Below are positions 1 to 8,709 of a DNA stretch of 64,000 bases, one piece after another. This stretch comes from Massilia phosphatilytica (GTDB lineage: Bacteria > Pseudomonadota > Gammaproteobacteria > Burkholderiales > Burkholderiaceae_D): positions 124,001 to 188,000 of the forward strand of contig NZ_PUIP01000013.1 in assembly GCF_002968015.1 (NCBI RefSeq), in the 5' to 3' direction. Each line of letters starts with the position of its first letter. Positions within the stretch are counted from its first letter, which is position 1. A program made the position numbers and the translations under genes. A model generated the notes under the pieces. That model had not been told where the DNA came from and did no database searches. It saw only the letters and a list, made by a program, of their open reading frames with translations.

Positions 1-689
1 ATGCCCTGGCGCCACCAGTTCTGGATGATGCCTTCCTGCGCCTTCACGCCCGGGCGGTTGAAGCCGTAGAACGGACCGGACGGCAGGTCACGGTAGAACT
101 GCGCGCGGTTCGTCGCCACCTGCTGCTGGATGCCGTCGAAAACGTCCTTCGGCAGGCCGCCCGGGTTCGTGGCCGTCTTGACCATGATCGGCGGCACGGC
201 CGCGATCAGCACGGCCTTCGCGGCGCGCGACTGGCCGTGGCGTGCCAGGTAGCGCACGACTTCGCCGCCGCCCGTCGAGTGGCCGACGTGGATCGCGCCC
301 TTCAGGTCCAGGTGCTGGACAACGGCCGCCAGGTCGTCGGCGTAGTGGTCCATGTCGTGGCCGGAGCCGACCTGCGTGGAGCGGCCGTGGCCGCGGCGGT
401 CGTGCGCGATGACGCGGAAGCCGCGCTGCACGAAGTACATCATCTGGGAATCCCAGTCGTCGGAACTCAGCGGCCAGCCGTGCGAGAACACGATCGGCGT
501 GCCGCTGCCCCAGTCCTTGTAGAAGATGTCGACGCCGTCCTTCGTGCGCACGTAGCTCGACGTCATGCGGGCGGCGCCGTGTTTCGGTTCCGCCGCAGCT
601 TGCGCCGGGCTGGCGGCAGCCATCACGGCGAGCGGCAGCGCGGCGCCGCCGCCCAGCATGCTGCGGCGCTTTGCGTTCATATCGTTCAT
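1..689 (-). CDS. Exported alpha/beta hydrolase, non-haem chloroperoxidase-like (C-terminus outside window)
   Basis: The reading frame is open from the ATG at 689 to the left edge, so about 229 residues are present and the C-terminus is missing. The start is fixed by an AGAAGGGA ribosome site just upstream. Residues 7-14 (KRRSMLGG) followed by a hydrophobic stretch and AQA look like a Tat or Sec signal peptide, so the protein is probably periplasmic. The body shows an FSHGWP oxyanion motif near residue 68, HDRRGHG near 96 and the nucleophile elbow GHSTGGG with Ser138. The acid and His of the triad lie off the window. It resembles the cytoplasmic paralogue at 13171-14010. The family includes cofactor-free haloperoxidases and esterases; the substrate cannot be told. 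Confidence 0.85.
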   Translation of the reverse strand, partial: MNDMNAKRRSMLGGGAALPLAVMAAASPAQAAAEPKHGAARMTSSYVRTKDGVDIFYKDWGSGTPIVFSHGWPLSSDDWDSQMMYFVQRGFRVIAHDRRGHGRSTQVGSGHDMDHYADDLAAVVQHLDLKGAIHVGHSTGGGEVVRYLARHGQSRAAKAVLIAAVPPIMVKTATNPGGLPKDVFDGIQQQVATNRAQFYRDLPSGPFYGFNRPGVKAQEGIIQNWWRQG

Positions 690-784
690 ATCGTTTTCCC
701 TTCTCGTTTGGATGTTGTTGTGATGAACCGATGTTCAGCTACTACGATGCCCGATGCGAGCGGTAAACACCACTCGCCGGAATG

Positions 785-862
785 TAGGGTGGGCACACCG
801 TGCCCACGCGTGACGTCTGCGTCTACGCGGCGTTACGCGCGGGCGGAAGGCCGCCCACCCTG
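785..862. repeat. REP/REPIN-like intergenic palindromic element
   Basis: The element is bounded by near-perfect inverted ends, TAGGGTGGGC at 785-794 and GCCCACCCTG at 853-862. Inside are a perfect 8-bp stem with a 3-nt loop (GTGGGCAC/GTGCCCAC, 789-807) and a second stem, GGGCGG-AAGG-CCGCCC, at 841-856. It sits in the 184-bp gap between two genes and overlaps no coding sequence. The nested design is that of dispersed bacterial REPIN elements. I saw no second copy in this window, so its repetitive nature is inferred. Confidence 0.55.
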
Positions 863-873
863 CTGGATAGAGG

Positions 874-1575
874 TCAAGCCGTTGCGGGTGCCGCTTCCAG
901 CGCCGGCCAGTCCAGCAGCACGAGCCACGCGAGCAGCACGAGTGCCGGCAGGAAGCACCAGAATCCGAACGTCATCCACGCCATGCCGCCCGCGATGCAG
1001 CCGAGCGCGAACGCGAGCACGGGCCAGAAGAACTTCACGAAGCGCGCCCGGACGGCCGGTGTGGCGCGGCCGGTGGCGAGATCGGTCATGTCGATCAGCA
1101 GTTCCGTCACGTTGCCGGTCATGACCGTCGTCGGCGCGATGCGGCCCAGCTGCAGCTTGCCGACCGCGTTCTGCACGCCCATCGCGGCCGTGCCCAGCAT
1201 GCCGGTCACGAGGACCAGCGGCGCTTCCGGCCCGGCCAGCGGCGACGCGGCGAGGCCCGCGATCATGAACAGCGCGAGCAGCGCGAGCTGCATGCCCAGC
1301 AGCGGGCGCGCCGGGTTGTGGCCGAGGCGCGCGCAGCGCACGTCCATCAGGCGCGCCACGACGACGCCGGCCGCGAATGCGGGAATCGCGAGGAATTTCA
1401 GCGGCAGCACGCCGGCGTGCGACGGCCGTGCGAGCTCGCTGCCGATGAGGACGAAGTTGCCCGTCACGTGCGCCGTGAACAGGCCGAACAGGCCGACGAA
1501 GGCGGCCGTGTCGATGTAGCCGGCCAGCAGGCCGAGGCCGACGCCGAGCGCCAGGTCACTGGGTTTCATGGACAT
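874..1575 (-). CDS. DUF1275 (YoaK-type) integral membrane protein
   Basis: This is a 233-residue polytopic membrane protein with about six or seven hydrophobic segments. It contains the family signature AHVTGNFVLIG near residue 33 and a second pseudo-repeat, TTVMTGNVTEL, in the second half. I place the start at 1575 rather than at the longer upstream frame because a strong GAGGAG lies at the right spacing and the protein then begins directly with a membrane helix. The gene starts 10 bp after the amidohydrolase ends on the same strand, so the two are probably one transcript. The function of DUF1275 proteins is not established; a transporter-like role is often assumed. Confidence 0.85.
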   Translation of the reverse strand: MSMKPSDLALGVGLGLLAGYIDTAAFVGLFGLFTAHVTGNFVLIGSELARPSHAGVLPLKFLAIPAFAAGVVVARLMDVRCARLGHNPARPLLGMQLALLALFMIAGLAASPLAGPEAPLVLVTGMLGTAAMGVQNAVGKLQLGRIAPTTVMTGNVTELLIDMTDLATGRATPAVRARFVKFFWPVLAFALGCIAGGMAWMTFGFWCFLPALVLLAWLVLLDWPALEAAPATA

Positions 1576-1585
1576 GGTCGCCTCC

Positions 1586-3448
1586 TCAGAACGCGAAGCA
1601 GCTGCAGCCGAACGCGCCCCAGAACGCGCTGAAGTCCGACACCGGGACATCCGACTTGCGGGCGCGGTCGTGCGCATGCGCGTGCACGGAACACGCGCCG
1701 CGACACTGGTGCGGCAGTTTCGCCGCGACCGGGGCCTGGACGGGGCGGTAGTGGCCCGGCACCTTCGCGACGGGCGACCACTCGGGCAGCACGGGCAGCG
1801 CCGGCGGTGACAATTTGTCGAAGACGCCCTGGCCGAACACGATGCGCCCGCCCACGACCGTCAGCACGGATTCGATGGCCTTGATCGATTCCTCGTCCAC
1901 GCGGAAGTAGTCGGCGGACAGCACCGCGAGGTCGGCCAGCATGCCTTCCTGGATGCGCCCTTTATGACCCTGCTCGCTGGAGAACCAGGCGCTGCCCGCA
2001 GTCCACAGTTCCAGCGCCGTGTGGCGGTCGAGGCGGCTACCTGCATCGTACAGGCGCAGGCCGCCGACGGTGCGGCCGGAGACGAGCCAGTACAGTGCCG
2101 TCCACGGGTTGTAGCTGGCCACGCGCGTCGCGTCCGTGCCGGCGCCCACGGGCACGCCGGTGTCCAGCATGCGCTTGATCGGGGGCGTCGATGCCGCGGC
2201 CTGCGCGCCGTAGCGGTCGACGAAGTATTCGCCCTGGAATGCCATGCGGTGCTGGATCGCGATGCCGCCGCCCAGCGCTTTTACGCGGTCGATGTTGCGC
2301 GGGGTGATGGTCTCGGCGTGGTCGAACATCCAGCGCAGGCCATTGAACGGGATGTCGCGGTCGACCTTCTCGAACACGTCCAGCATGCGCGAGATGGACT
2401 CGTCGTAGGTCGCGTGCAGGCGGAACGGCCAGCGGTTCGCGACGAGGTGGCGCACGACCTGTTCCAGTTCCGCTTCCATGCCGGCCGGCAGGTCGGGGCG
2501 CGGTTCCAGGAAGTCTTCAAAGTCGGCGGCGGAAAACACGAGCATCTCGCCCGCGCCGTTGTGACGGTACCAGTCGGTGCCCTGGCCCGGCGTCACCATC
2601 TCCGTCCACGCCTTGAAGTCGTCGAGTTCGCGACCCTTGTTCTGCGTGAACAGGTTGTAGGCGATGCGGATCGTCAGCTGGTCCTCCGCGGCCAGCTGCT
2701 CCACGACCTGGTAATCCTCAGGGTAATTCTGAAAACCGCCGCCCGCGTCGATCGCGCTGGTGAGGCCGAGGCGGTTCAGTTCGCGCATGAAGTGGCGGGT
2801 CGAATTGATCTGCTGCTCCAGCGGCAGCTTCGGACCTTTTGCCAGCGTCGCGTACAGGATCATCGCGTTCGGACGCGCGATCAGCATGCCGGTCGGGGTA
2901 CCGTCGGCGTCGCGCACGATTTCTCCGCCGGGCGGGTTCGGCGTCGTCTTGTCGTAGCCGACGGCGCGCAGTGCGGCGCGGTTGAGCAGGGCGCGGTCGT
3001 ACAGGTGCAGCACGAACACGGGCGTGTCGGGCGCCGCCGCGTTGAGTTCCTCCAGGGTCGGCATGCGCTTTTCCGCGAACTGGAATTCGTTCCAGCCGCC
3101 GACCACGCGCACCCATTGGGGGCTCGGCGTGCGATCAGCCTGCTCCTTCAGCATGCGCAGTGCATCAGCCAGCGACGGCACGCCTTCCCAGCGCAGTTCG
3201 AGGTTGTAATTCAGGCCGCCGCGGATCAGGTGCAGGTGCGAATCGTTGAGGCCGGGGATGACGGTATGGCCGTCCAGGTCGATCACGGGGGTGGCGTCGC
3301 CGCGGTGGCGCATGACGTCGACGGCGTCGCCCACGGCGACGAAGCGGCCGCCGGCGATGGCGACCGCGTCCGCCTGCGGGTTGGACCGGTCCAGTGTGTG
3401 GAAGCGGCCGTTGGTGAGGATCAGGTCGGCGATGGCGGGTGTGCTCAT
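1586..3448 (-). CDS. Cytoplasmic amidohydrolase (Amidohydro_3/YtcJ-like) with Cys/His-rich tail
   Basis: This 620-residue metal-dependent hydrolase has a TIM-barrel amidohydrolase fold. It has an N-terminal beta-sandwich strand (ADLILTNGRFHTL), the metal motif HLH at residues 71-73 in NDSHLH, and later HATYDES, FDHAETI and AGTDATRV, the expected further ligand sites. The start at 3448 is chosen because TGGAGAG precedes it and no leader is needed. The last 45 residues form a tail with CRGAC, HAHAH and a closing GCSCFAF, which could bind metal. A paralogue at 21433-23214 has a signal peptide but lacks this tail. The substrate is unknown. The next gene on the same strand is the DUF1275 protein. 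Confidence 0.88.
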   Translation of the reverse strand: MSTPAIADLILTNGRFHTLDRSNPQADAVAIAGGRFVAVGDAVDVMRHRGDATPVIDLDGHTVIPGLNDSHLHLIRGGLNYNLELRWEGVPSLADALRMLKEQADRTPSPQWVRVVGGWNEFQFAEKRMPTLEELNAAAPDTPVFVLHLYDRALLNRAALRAVGYDKTTPNPPGGEIVRDADGTPTGMLIARPNAMILYATLAKGPKLPLEQQINSTRHFMRELNRLGLTSAIDAGGGFQNYPEDYQVVEQLAAEDQLTIRIAYNLFTQNKGRELDDFKAWTEMVTPGQGTDWYRHNGAGEMLVFSAADFEDFLEPRPDLPAGMEAELEQVVRHLVANRWPFRLHATYDESISRMLDVFEKVDRDIPFNGLRWMFDHAETITPRNIDRVKALGGGIAIQHRMAFQGEYFVDRYGAQAAASTPPIKRMLDTGVPVGAGTDATRVASYNPWTALYWLVSGRTVGGLRLYDAGSRLDRHTALELWTAGSAWFSSEQGHKGRIQEGMLADLAVLSADYFRVDEESIKAIESVLTVVGGRIVFGQGVFDKLSPPALPVLPEWSPVAKVPGHYRPVQAPVAAKLPHQCRGACSVHAHAHDRARKSDVPVSDFSAFWGAFGCSCFAF

Positions 3449-3512
3449 GGGTCTCTCCAGGTGGCGTTGGACGTCCTTGCGCGAACGTCCGTATGTTGAC
3501 ATATCGGTGGCG

Positions 3513-3845
3513 TCAGCGCGTGCGGCTGTACTGCAGTGGCGACAGGCCCGTGCTGCGGCGGAAGCTGCGGCAGAAATGGCTCTGGTCGGCGAAATGCAGC
3601 AGCATGGCGATCTCGCACACGCTGTGGCGGCGGTCCAGCAGCAGCCGGCGCGCGTGCTCGAGGCGGCGGCGCATCAGGTAGCGCATGGGCGGGTCGCCCG
3701 TCGTGGCGCGGAACAGGCGCGAAAAATAGTGGCGCGACAGGCCGGCGTGGCCGGCCAGGTCGGCCAGCGTGAGCGGTTCGGTCAGGTGGGCGTCGATGTA
3801 GCGGCAGACGCGCGCCACGTTGGCCGCGGGCGGGATCTCAAGCAT
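3513..3845 (-). CDS. Short AraC-family regulator (DNA-binding domain only)
   Basis: This 110-residue protein consists almost entirely of the double helix-turn-helix of AraC regulators. It contains LTLADLAGHAGLSRHYFSRL and, 50 residues later, CEIAMLLHFADQSHFCRSF, and ends with the GLSPLQY signature. It has no ligand-binding domain. Its ATG at 3845 lies inside the last codons of the sensor kinase gene (8-bp overlap), which implies translational coupling. A kinase paired with an AraC protein without a receiver domain is unusual, so a direct phosphorelay to this protein is unlikely. The downstream amidohydrolase or the Mo hydroxylase operon are plausible targets by position only. Confidence 0.82.
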   Translation of the reverse strand: MLEIPPAANVARVCRYIDAHLTEPLTLADLAGHAGLSRHYFSRLFRATTGDPPMRYLMRRRLEHARRLLLDRRHSVCEIAMLLHFADQSHFCRSFRRSTGLSPLQYSRTR

Positions 3846-5865
3846 GATTGCGGCTTTCGGAAGGCGGCACGACGACGGCCAGGCTGCGCACGGGCAGCAC
3901 GACGCGGAACAGGGCGCCGTGCGGCTCGGCGGCGGTGCACTCGATGCGGCCGCCATGCGCCTCGACAATGGCGCGGCTGATCGACAGGCCGACGCCGGTG
4001 CCGTGCGGCTTGGTGGAATACAGGGCGTCGAAGATGCGCTCGCGGTCGGCCGGGGCGATGCCGGGGCCGTTGTCGCGCACGCGCAGCTCGACGAGCGCGG
4101 GGCCGACCGGCTCCGATTCCAGCACGATGCGGCGCGGCCGGTCGCTCACGCCCGCCAGCGCCTCGATCGCGTTCAGCAGCAGGTTGATGAGCACCTGCTG
4201 GATCTGGGCGCGGCTCGCGTGGATCTGGCGTTCCGGCAGCAGCAGGCGGGTTTCCAGCTGCACGTTCTGGCGCACCATCAGCGCGCGCAGCAGCAGCGCC
4301 ACCTCGCCGATCGCCGTGTCCAGCGCGAACATGCTGGCCGCCTCGCCCTCGCGCCGCGCGAGGCCGCGCACGCTGCGCACGATGTCGCCGGCCTGGCGGC
4401 CGCATGCCGTGATCTGTTCCAGCGCTTCCAGCGCCCGCGTCGTGTCGGGCTGGCCGCGGCGCAGCCAGCGCCGCGCCGCCGCCGCGTGCAGCAGGATCGC
4501 GGCCAGCGGCTGGTTGACCTCGTGCGCGATCGTGATGCCGAGTTCGCCCACCGTGCCGGCCCGCGCCGCGCGCGTCTGCTGATCCTGGTCGGGGGTGGGC
4601 GGGGTGGCGTCCCACGCCTGCATCAGGTCGCGCACGCGGCCGTGCGCGCCCCAGTCGCGCCAGGTGTCCAGCGCGAGCTTGCGGTAGCCCGGCTGCGCGC
4701 CGGCGAGGCCGTGGCGGGTGCACAGGCCGGCGGCGCCTTCCCAGGCCAGCGCGGCGATCCACGCCTGGCCGCTCGCCTGGGCCTGCGCGGCCGCGCGCTC
4801 GTAGGCGGCGAGGGCGCCGGGGTTGCTCGACCTTGCGCCGGCGGCATCCTGTTCGGCCGCGAGTGCGAGCAGCGCCATCGCGCCAGCCACGTCGGGTGCG
4901 CGCCGGGCCCAGGCCTGCAGAGCGCGGCGGTGCGCGCGCAGCGCGGCCGTGGCGCCGGGCACGTTGTCAATCCGCGCCAGGGTCAGCGCGCCGAACAGGT
5001 GGTAAGGCAGCAGTTCGCACGGCGGCGTGAGCGGCGTGACGAGCTGGCGGGCCGCGGCCAGTGCCGCCCGCGCCGCGTCCGTCTCGCCGCGCAGCCAGGC
5101 GGCCTGCAGGCAGCCGAGCCAGCAGGCGAAGTGCATGGCTTCCGGCGGCACCGGCGGTGCGGTCGGCGTGCGCGCGCCGTCGGTCAGTGCGCGGAACAGT
5201 GCGATGCGGCTGTCCAGCTGGACGATGGCGACGGAAACGTTGCCAAACGGGACCGAACGATGCACGGCGTCAGCGTAATGCAGCAACTCGGCCAGCGGCG
5301 CGCCGCACAGCCAGCGCACGCCGGTCCAGAGGACGGCGTTGCGGGCCAGTGTGTCGGAACGGCCTGCTTCGAGGCGGCAGGCTTCGGCCTGCAGCAGCGC
5401 CGCTTCACGCAAGGGCGCGCAGCGGGGCAGCACAAGGGTGGCGTGGGCACGCAGCACGGCGCCGGCGACGGCGCGCGCATCGTCATGGCGTGCGCGCAGC
5501 GCGCAGGTTTCGGCCAGCAGCATGGCGCGCCTGCCGCCATGAAAGCGGTCGAGCGCGACGGCTGCCAGCAGGACGGCCGCCAGCAGGGTCGCGTCGCGCG
5601 GGCCGTCCAGCAGCGCGCGCCGGATCTCGGCTTCGATCAGCGCGCCGGGCAGGCGGCCGGCATTGAAGGCGTCCTGCAGCGCATCGGCCAGCGCGGCGTC
5701 GACAGCGAGCTCGGGGACATCGGTCATGGCGGGCATGCCGGCGTCGCCCAGCAGCTGCCAGGCGCGCCGGCAGGCGGCGATGTGGGGCTCGGACGCCGCC
5801 GCGCCGGCGTCAGACGGGGCGGCGGGCGCACAAGCAGGGTCGTTGGGTACGGTCGTTCGATTCAT
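3838..5865 (-). CDS. Sensor histidine kinase with long alpha-helical N-terminus
   Basis: The protein has 675 residues. The C-terminal 230 residues are a complete kinase: H-box IAHEVNQPL with the phosphoacceptor His448, N-box INLLLNAIEA, G1 DNGPGIAP and G2 GTGVGLSIS. The N-terminal 420 residues are helical and rich in Ala, Arg and Leu, resembling TPR-like or MalT-type sensory repeats; no transmembrane segment or PAS domain is obvious, so it is probably soluble. The start at 5865 (MNRTT) is preferred because the longer upstream frame runs into the Mo-subunit gene. There is no receiver gene alongside; the next gene is the short AraC regulator. HEVNQPL kinases commonly pair with FixJ-type regulators, and one is encoded at 60543-61199. 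Confidence 0.85.
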   Translation of the reverse strand: MNRTTVPNDPACAPAAPSDAGAAASEPHIAACRRAWQLLGDAGMPAMTDVPELAVDAALADALQDAFNAGRLPGALIEAEIRRALLDGPRDATLLAAVLLAAVALDRFHGGRRAMLLAETCALRARHDDARAVAGAVLRAHATLVLPRCAPLREAALLQAEACRLEAGRSDTLARNAVLWTGVRWLCGAPLAELLHYADAVHRSVPFGNVSVAIVQLDSRIALFRALTDGARTPTAPPVPPEAMHFACWLGCLQAAWLRGETDAARAALAAARQLVTPLTPPCELLPYHLFGALTLARIDNVPGATAALRAHRRALQAWARRAPDVAGAMALLALAAEQDAAGARSSNPGALAAYERAAAQAQASGQAWIAALAWEGAAGLCTRHGLAGAQPGYRKLALDTWRDWGAHGRVRDLMQAWDATPPTPDQDQQTRAARAGTVGELGITIAHEVNQPLAAILLHAAAARRWLRRGQPDTTRALEALEQITACGRQAGDIVRSVRGLARREGEAASMFALDTAIGEVALLLRALMVRQNVQLETRLLLPERQIHASRAQIQQVLINLLLNAIEALAGVSDRPRRIVLESEPVGPALVELRVRDNGPGIAPADRERIFDALYSTKPHGTGVGLSISRAIVEAHGGRIECTAAEPHGALFRVVLPVRSLAVVVPPSESRNHA

Positions 5866-5941
5866 CTGCGCGCTCAAGTGTGCCGCCGGTGTGAGTTTGG
5901 CCGGGGCAGAACCAGTATCGCGGTCTTGCCGGACAATACCC

Positions 5942-5957
5942 TCATACGAAAGGATGA
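5942..5957. promoter_or_regulatory. Palindromic site A (candidate FixJ-type regulator site)
   Basis: TCATACG-AA-AGGATGA is an imperfect dyad in the gap between the Mo-subunit gene and the sensor kinase gene, 77 bp upstream of the kinase start. It matches sites at 10027, 12907, 14111 and 60543. The role is inferred from recurrence. Confidence 0.45.
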
Positions 5958-6016
5958 TCGATACCCGTATTGACGCCTGGCTGGCGGAGCGAATAGCGAG
6001 TGTGAGCATCGTGGCC

Positions 6017-8254
6017 TCAGGCAATGAAGGGCCGCCCGAGCAGCGGCAGATCGTGGCGGCGCGCGCCGGTGGCGTCGGCCAGCGCATTCGCGAGCGCGGC
6101 CGCCATCGGGCCCTGCGCGGCTTCCGCCACGCCCAGGAACGGCAGGCCGGGCTGGTCCAGCAGGTCGACGTCGATCTGTTCCGGAACGCCGGAAAAGCGC
6201 AGGATCGGATACGTGCTCCAGTCCATGCTGGCGATGCCGTCCGGGCCGTAGCGCAGCTGTTCGTGCAGCGTCCAGCTGGCCGCCTGGATGATGCCGCCTT
6301 CAAGCTGGTTGCGCGCACCGTCCGGATTCACGACCTGGCCGCAGTCGGCGGCGCAGGCCACGCGGACGATGCGCACGGTGTTTTTATCCTTGTCGACCGC
6401 CAGTTCCAGCGCGATCGCCACGTACGCCATGATGTTCTTGTACTGGCCGAAGCCGAAACCGTAGCCGTGTCCCGGCGCCGGCTTCGATTTGCCCCAGCCG
6501 AAGCGCGCGGCCGCCTTCTCGATCACGGCGCGGGCACGCGGCTCGTCGGCCAGGTGGTCGAGGCGCAGGCGGACCGGATCGACGCCGGCCAGCTTTGCCA
6601 GCTGGTCCATCGTCCCTTCGATCGTCGTGATGTTGATGTGCGCACCGAGCGAGCGCATCGCGGAGCTGCGCAGCGGCGTCACGGGGAGAAAATGGTTCAC
6701 GACGCGCGCGTTCGGGATCGCGTACAGCGGCAGCGCGTTGCGGTCGCCGCCGCCTTCCGGCATCGGCATCGGTTGCGACGGCGATGGCGCGATCGGTGTC
6801 GACAACAGCCACGCGGGAACCAGCTTGCCCGCGTTGCCGGGGCGTTCGTTGTGCGAGCCGCTCCACAGTGCGTAATCCCAGTGCGAGATGCGGCCCTTGC
6901 CGTCGAGCGCGGCGCGCACGGTCGTCACCATCGCGGGCGCGTACGGCTCCCACAGGTTTTCCTGGTCGCGCATCAGCTGCACGCGCACGGGCACGCCCGG
7001 CACGGCCCGCGCGAGCAGCGCGGCATCGGCCGCCACGTCGTCGGCGCCGTTCTGACCATAGCAGCCGGAACCCTCCGTGTGGATGCAACGGACCTTGTCG
7101 AGCGGCATGCCTGTCAGTTCCGCCAGCGCGGCCCGCAGCGGGTACACGCCCTGCGTATGCGTCCAGACGGTCAGCACGCCGTCCTCCAGCCGGGCGACGG
7201 CGCACGATGGCCCGATCGAGCCATGCATGACGTATTGCTTCGTGTAGCGGGCGGAGACGCCAGGACCGGCGGCCGGCTGGTCGACCTTGCCGCGGTCGAG
7301 GATCGTGATGTGCTGCGCGGGCAGCTGCTGCAGGGTGGCGTGGATGGCGTCCGCCTGCGGCAGCGGCGTGCCGCCCCGCCACTGCGCGTTCGCGGCCAGC
7401 GCGTTCATCGCCTGCACGGCGCGCCATTCGTCGTCCGCCAGCACGGCCAGGTAGTCGCCGTCGCGCACGACCTGACGCACACCCGCCAGCTTGCGCACGG
7501 CGTCCAGGTCGACGCGCACGAGCTTCGCGCCCGGACGCGGCGGCCGCACGACGCGGGCGTGCAGCATGCCGGGCAGGCGCATGTCCTGCACATAGGCCGC
7601 GCCGCCCGCGACTTTCGCCGGGATGTCGACGCGGGCGAGCGGCTTGCCGATCAGGCGGTAGCGCGCGGGCGGGCGCAGCGGCGACCTTTCGCTGGCCGCG
7701 CGGTGCAGGCCGGCGGCGTCCAGGCCGCGCAGCGCCTCGCCGTAATGCATGCCGCGGCCGTCGGGGCCGACGACGCGGCCGGCACGCAGCGCGACCGTCT
7801 CCGGCCCCACGCGCCACTGGGCCGCCGCGCCCTGGCGCAGCAGCGCCGCCACCTGCGCCGAGGCATGCAGCAGCGCGCTGCCGCTGTCGGCCATCGTGTG
7901 GCTGCCCGCGGTAAAACCTTCGTTGGGCGTGCGTGCGGTATCGCCCTGGACGAACTCGATGTCGCCCGGCTGCAGTTCCAGCTGTTCGAGCGCGACCTGC
8001 GCCAGCGCCGTGCGCACGCCGGTCCCCAGTTCGACCTTGCCGCTGAAGACCGTGACATTGCCGTCGGGCGCCACGCGGATCCACGCGTCCAGGAACGGCG
8101 TCCGTTGCAAACTGCCCGCGAGCTTCGGATTGGCGACCGGCGGCACGCCCATCCCATTGAATTCGGCGCGGGCGGCGCGCGGGAGCAGCGCGAACGCGAG
8201 GACGAGGGCGCCCCCTTCGAGGAAGGCGCGGCGGCCGTGGTTGTACGCACTCAT
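6017..8254 (-). CDS. Molybdenum hydroxylase large subunit (isoquinoline 1-oxidoreductase/aldehyde oxidase type)
   Basis: This 745-residue catalytic subunit is of the xanthine oxidase family, IorB-like. It starts with a Tat-type signal (GRRAFLEGG) and a hydrophobic stretch ending in ARA, so the holoenzyme is probably exported folded with its cofactor. Family features include FSGKVELGTGVRTAL, EGFTAGSHTMADSG, EGSGCYGQNGADD and, near the C-terminus, DCGQVVNPDGARNQLEGG and a GVAEAAQGP region that supplies the catalytic Glu. ATG overlaps the stop of the 2Fe-2S subunit gene by 4 bp. With that subunit and the cytochrome it forms a three-part periplasmic dehydrogenase passing electrons to the respiratory chain. 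The substrate, an aldehyde or N-heterocycle, cannot be read from sequence. Confidence 0.9.
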   Translation of the reverse strand: MSAYNHGRRAFLEGGALVLAFALLPRAARAEFNGMGVPPVANPKLAGSLQRTPFLDAWIRVAPDGNVTVFSGKVELGTGVRTALAQVALEQLELQPGDIEFVQGDTARTPNEGFTAGSHTMADSGSALLHASAQVAALLRQGAAAQWRVGPETVALRAGRVVGPDGRGMHYGEALRGLDAAGLHRAASERSPLRPPARYRLIGKPLARVDIPAKVAGGAAYVQDMRLPGMLHARVVRPPRPGAKLVRVDLDAVRKLAGVRQVVRDGDYLAVLADDEWRAVQAMNALAANAQWRGGTPLPQADAIHATLQQLPAQHITILDRGKVDQPAAGPGVSARYTKQYVMHGSIGPSCAVARLEDGVLTVWTHTQGVYPLRAALAELTGMPLDKVRCIHTEGSGCYGQNGADDVAADAALLARAVPGVPVRVQLMRDQENLWEPYAPAMVTTVRAALDGKGRISHWDYALWSGSHNERPGNAGKLVPAWLLSTPIAPSPSQPMPMPEGGGDRNALPLYAIPNARVVNHFLPVTPLRSSAMRSLGAHINITTIEGTMDQLAKLAGVDPVRLRLDHLADEPRARAVIEKAAARFGWGKSKPAPGHGYGFGFGQYKNIMAYVAIALELAVDKDKNTVRIVRVACAADCGQVVNPDGARNQLEGGIIQAASWTLHEQLRYGPDGIASMDWSTYPILRFSGVPEQIDVDLLDQPGLPFLGVAEAAQGPMAAALANALADATGARRHDLPLLGRPFIA

Positions 8255-8709
8255 GCGGGGTCTCCCGCCGCGGCGCGGATGGCCGCGAGGATGCGGTGGT
8301 GCGTGCCGCAGCGGCACAAGTTCGGTTCCATGTGGCGGCGGATCTGCTCGTCGGTCGGATGCGGCACCTTGTCGAGCAGGGCCTGCGCCCGCACGATCAT
8401 CCCGGCGATGCAATAGCCGCATTGCGCGGCCTGGTGCTCGATGAACGCGGCCTGCAGCTTGCCCGGCTTGCCGGCGCTGCCGAGGCCTTCGACGGTGCGC
8501 ACGCGGCGCCCGGCGCATGCGGCCAGCGGGGTCACGCAGGAAAACACGGGTTTGCCGTCCAGCTGGACGGTGCAGGCGCCGCACTGGCCCATGCCGCAGC
8601 CGAACTTGGCGCCGTTCAGGCCCAGTTCATTGCGCAGCACGTACAGCAGCGGGGTGGCCGGATCGGCACGCAGGTCGTGCGCGCGGCCGTTGATGTCGAT
8701 TTTGGTCAT
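8251..8709 (-). CDS. 2Fe-2S subunit of molybdenum hydroxylase (IorA-like)
   Basis: This 152-residue electron-transfer subunit has two clusters. The plant ferredoxin-type cluster is held by Cys38, 43, 46 and 58 (CGMGQCGAC), and the second cluster by Cys97, 100, 132 and 134 (CGYC and LCRCGTH). All eight ligands are present and the length is normal for the family. It has no signal peptide; such subunits are co-exported with the Tat-bearing large subunit. It overlaps both neighbours by ATGA, so translation of the three genes is coupled. It passes electrons from the Mo centre to the cytochrome encoded upstream. Confidence 0.93.
   Translation of the reverse strand: MTKIDINGRAHDLRADPATPLLYVLRNELGLNGAKFGCGMGQCGACTVQLDGKPVFSCVTPLAACAGRRVRTVEGLGSAGKPGKLQAAFIEHQAAQCGYCIAGMIVRAQALLDKVPHPTDEQIRRHMEPNLCRCGTHHRILAAIRAAAGDPA

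Noticed and set aside
5866..6318. N-terminal extension of the sensor kinase
   Set aside because: It would overlap the Mo-subunit C-terminus in another frame, and its residues are shadow-like.
5663..8416. 917-codon plus-strand frame across the kinase and Mo-subunit genes
   Set aside because: It is antisense to two well-supported genes. The product is low-complexity Arg/Ala/His-rich as expected for a shadow frame in high-GC DNA.
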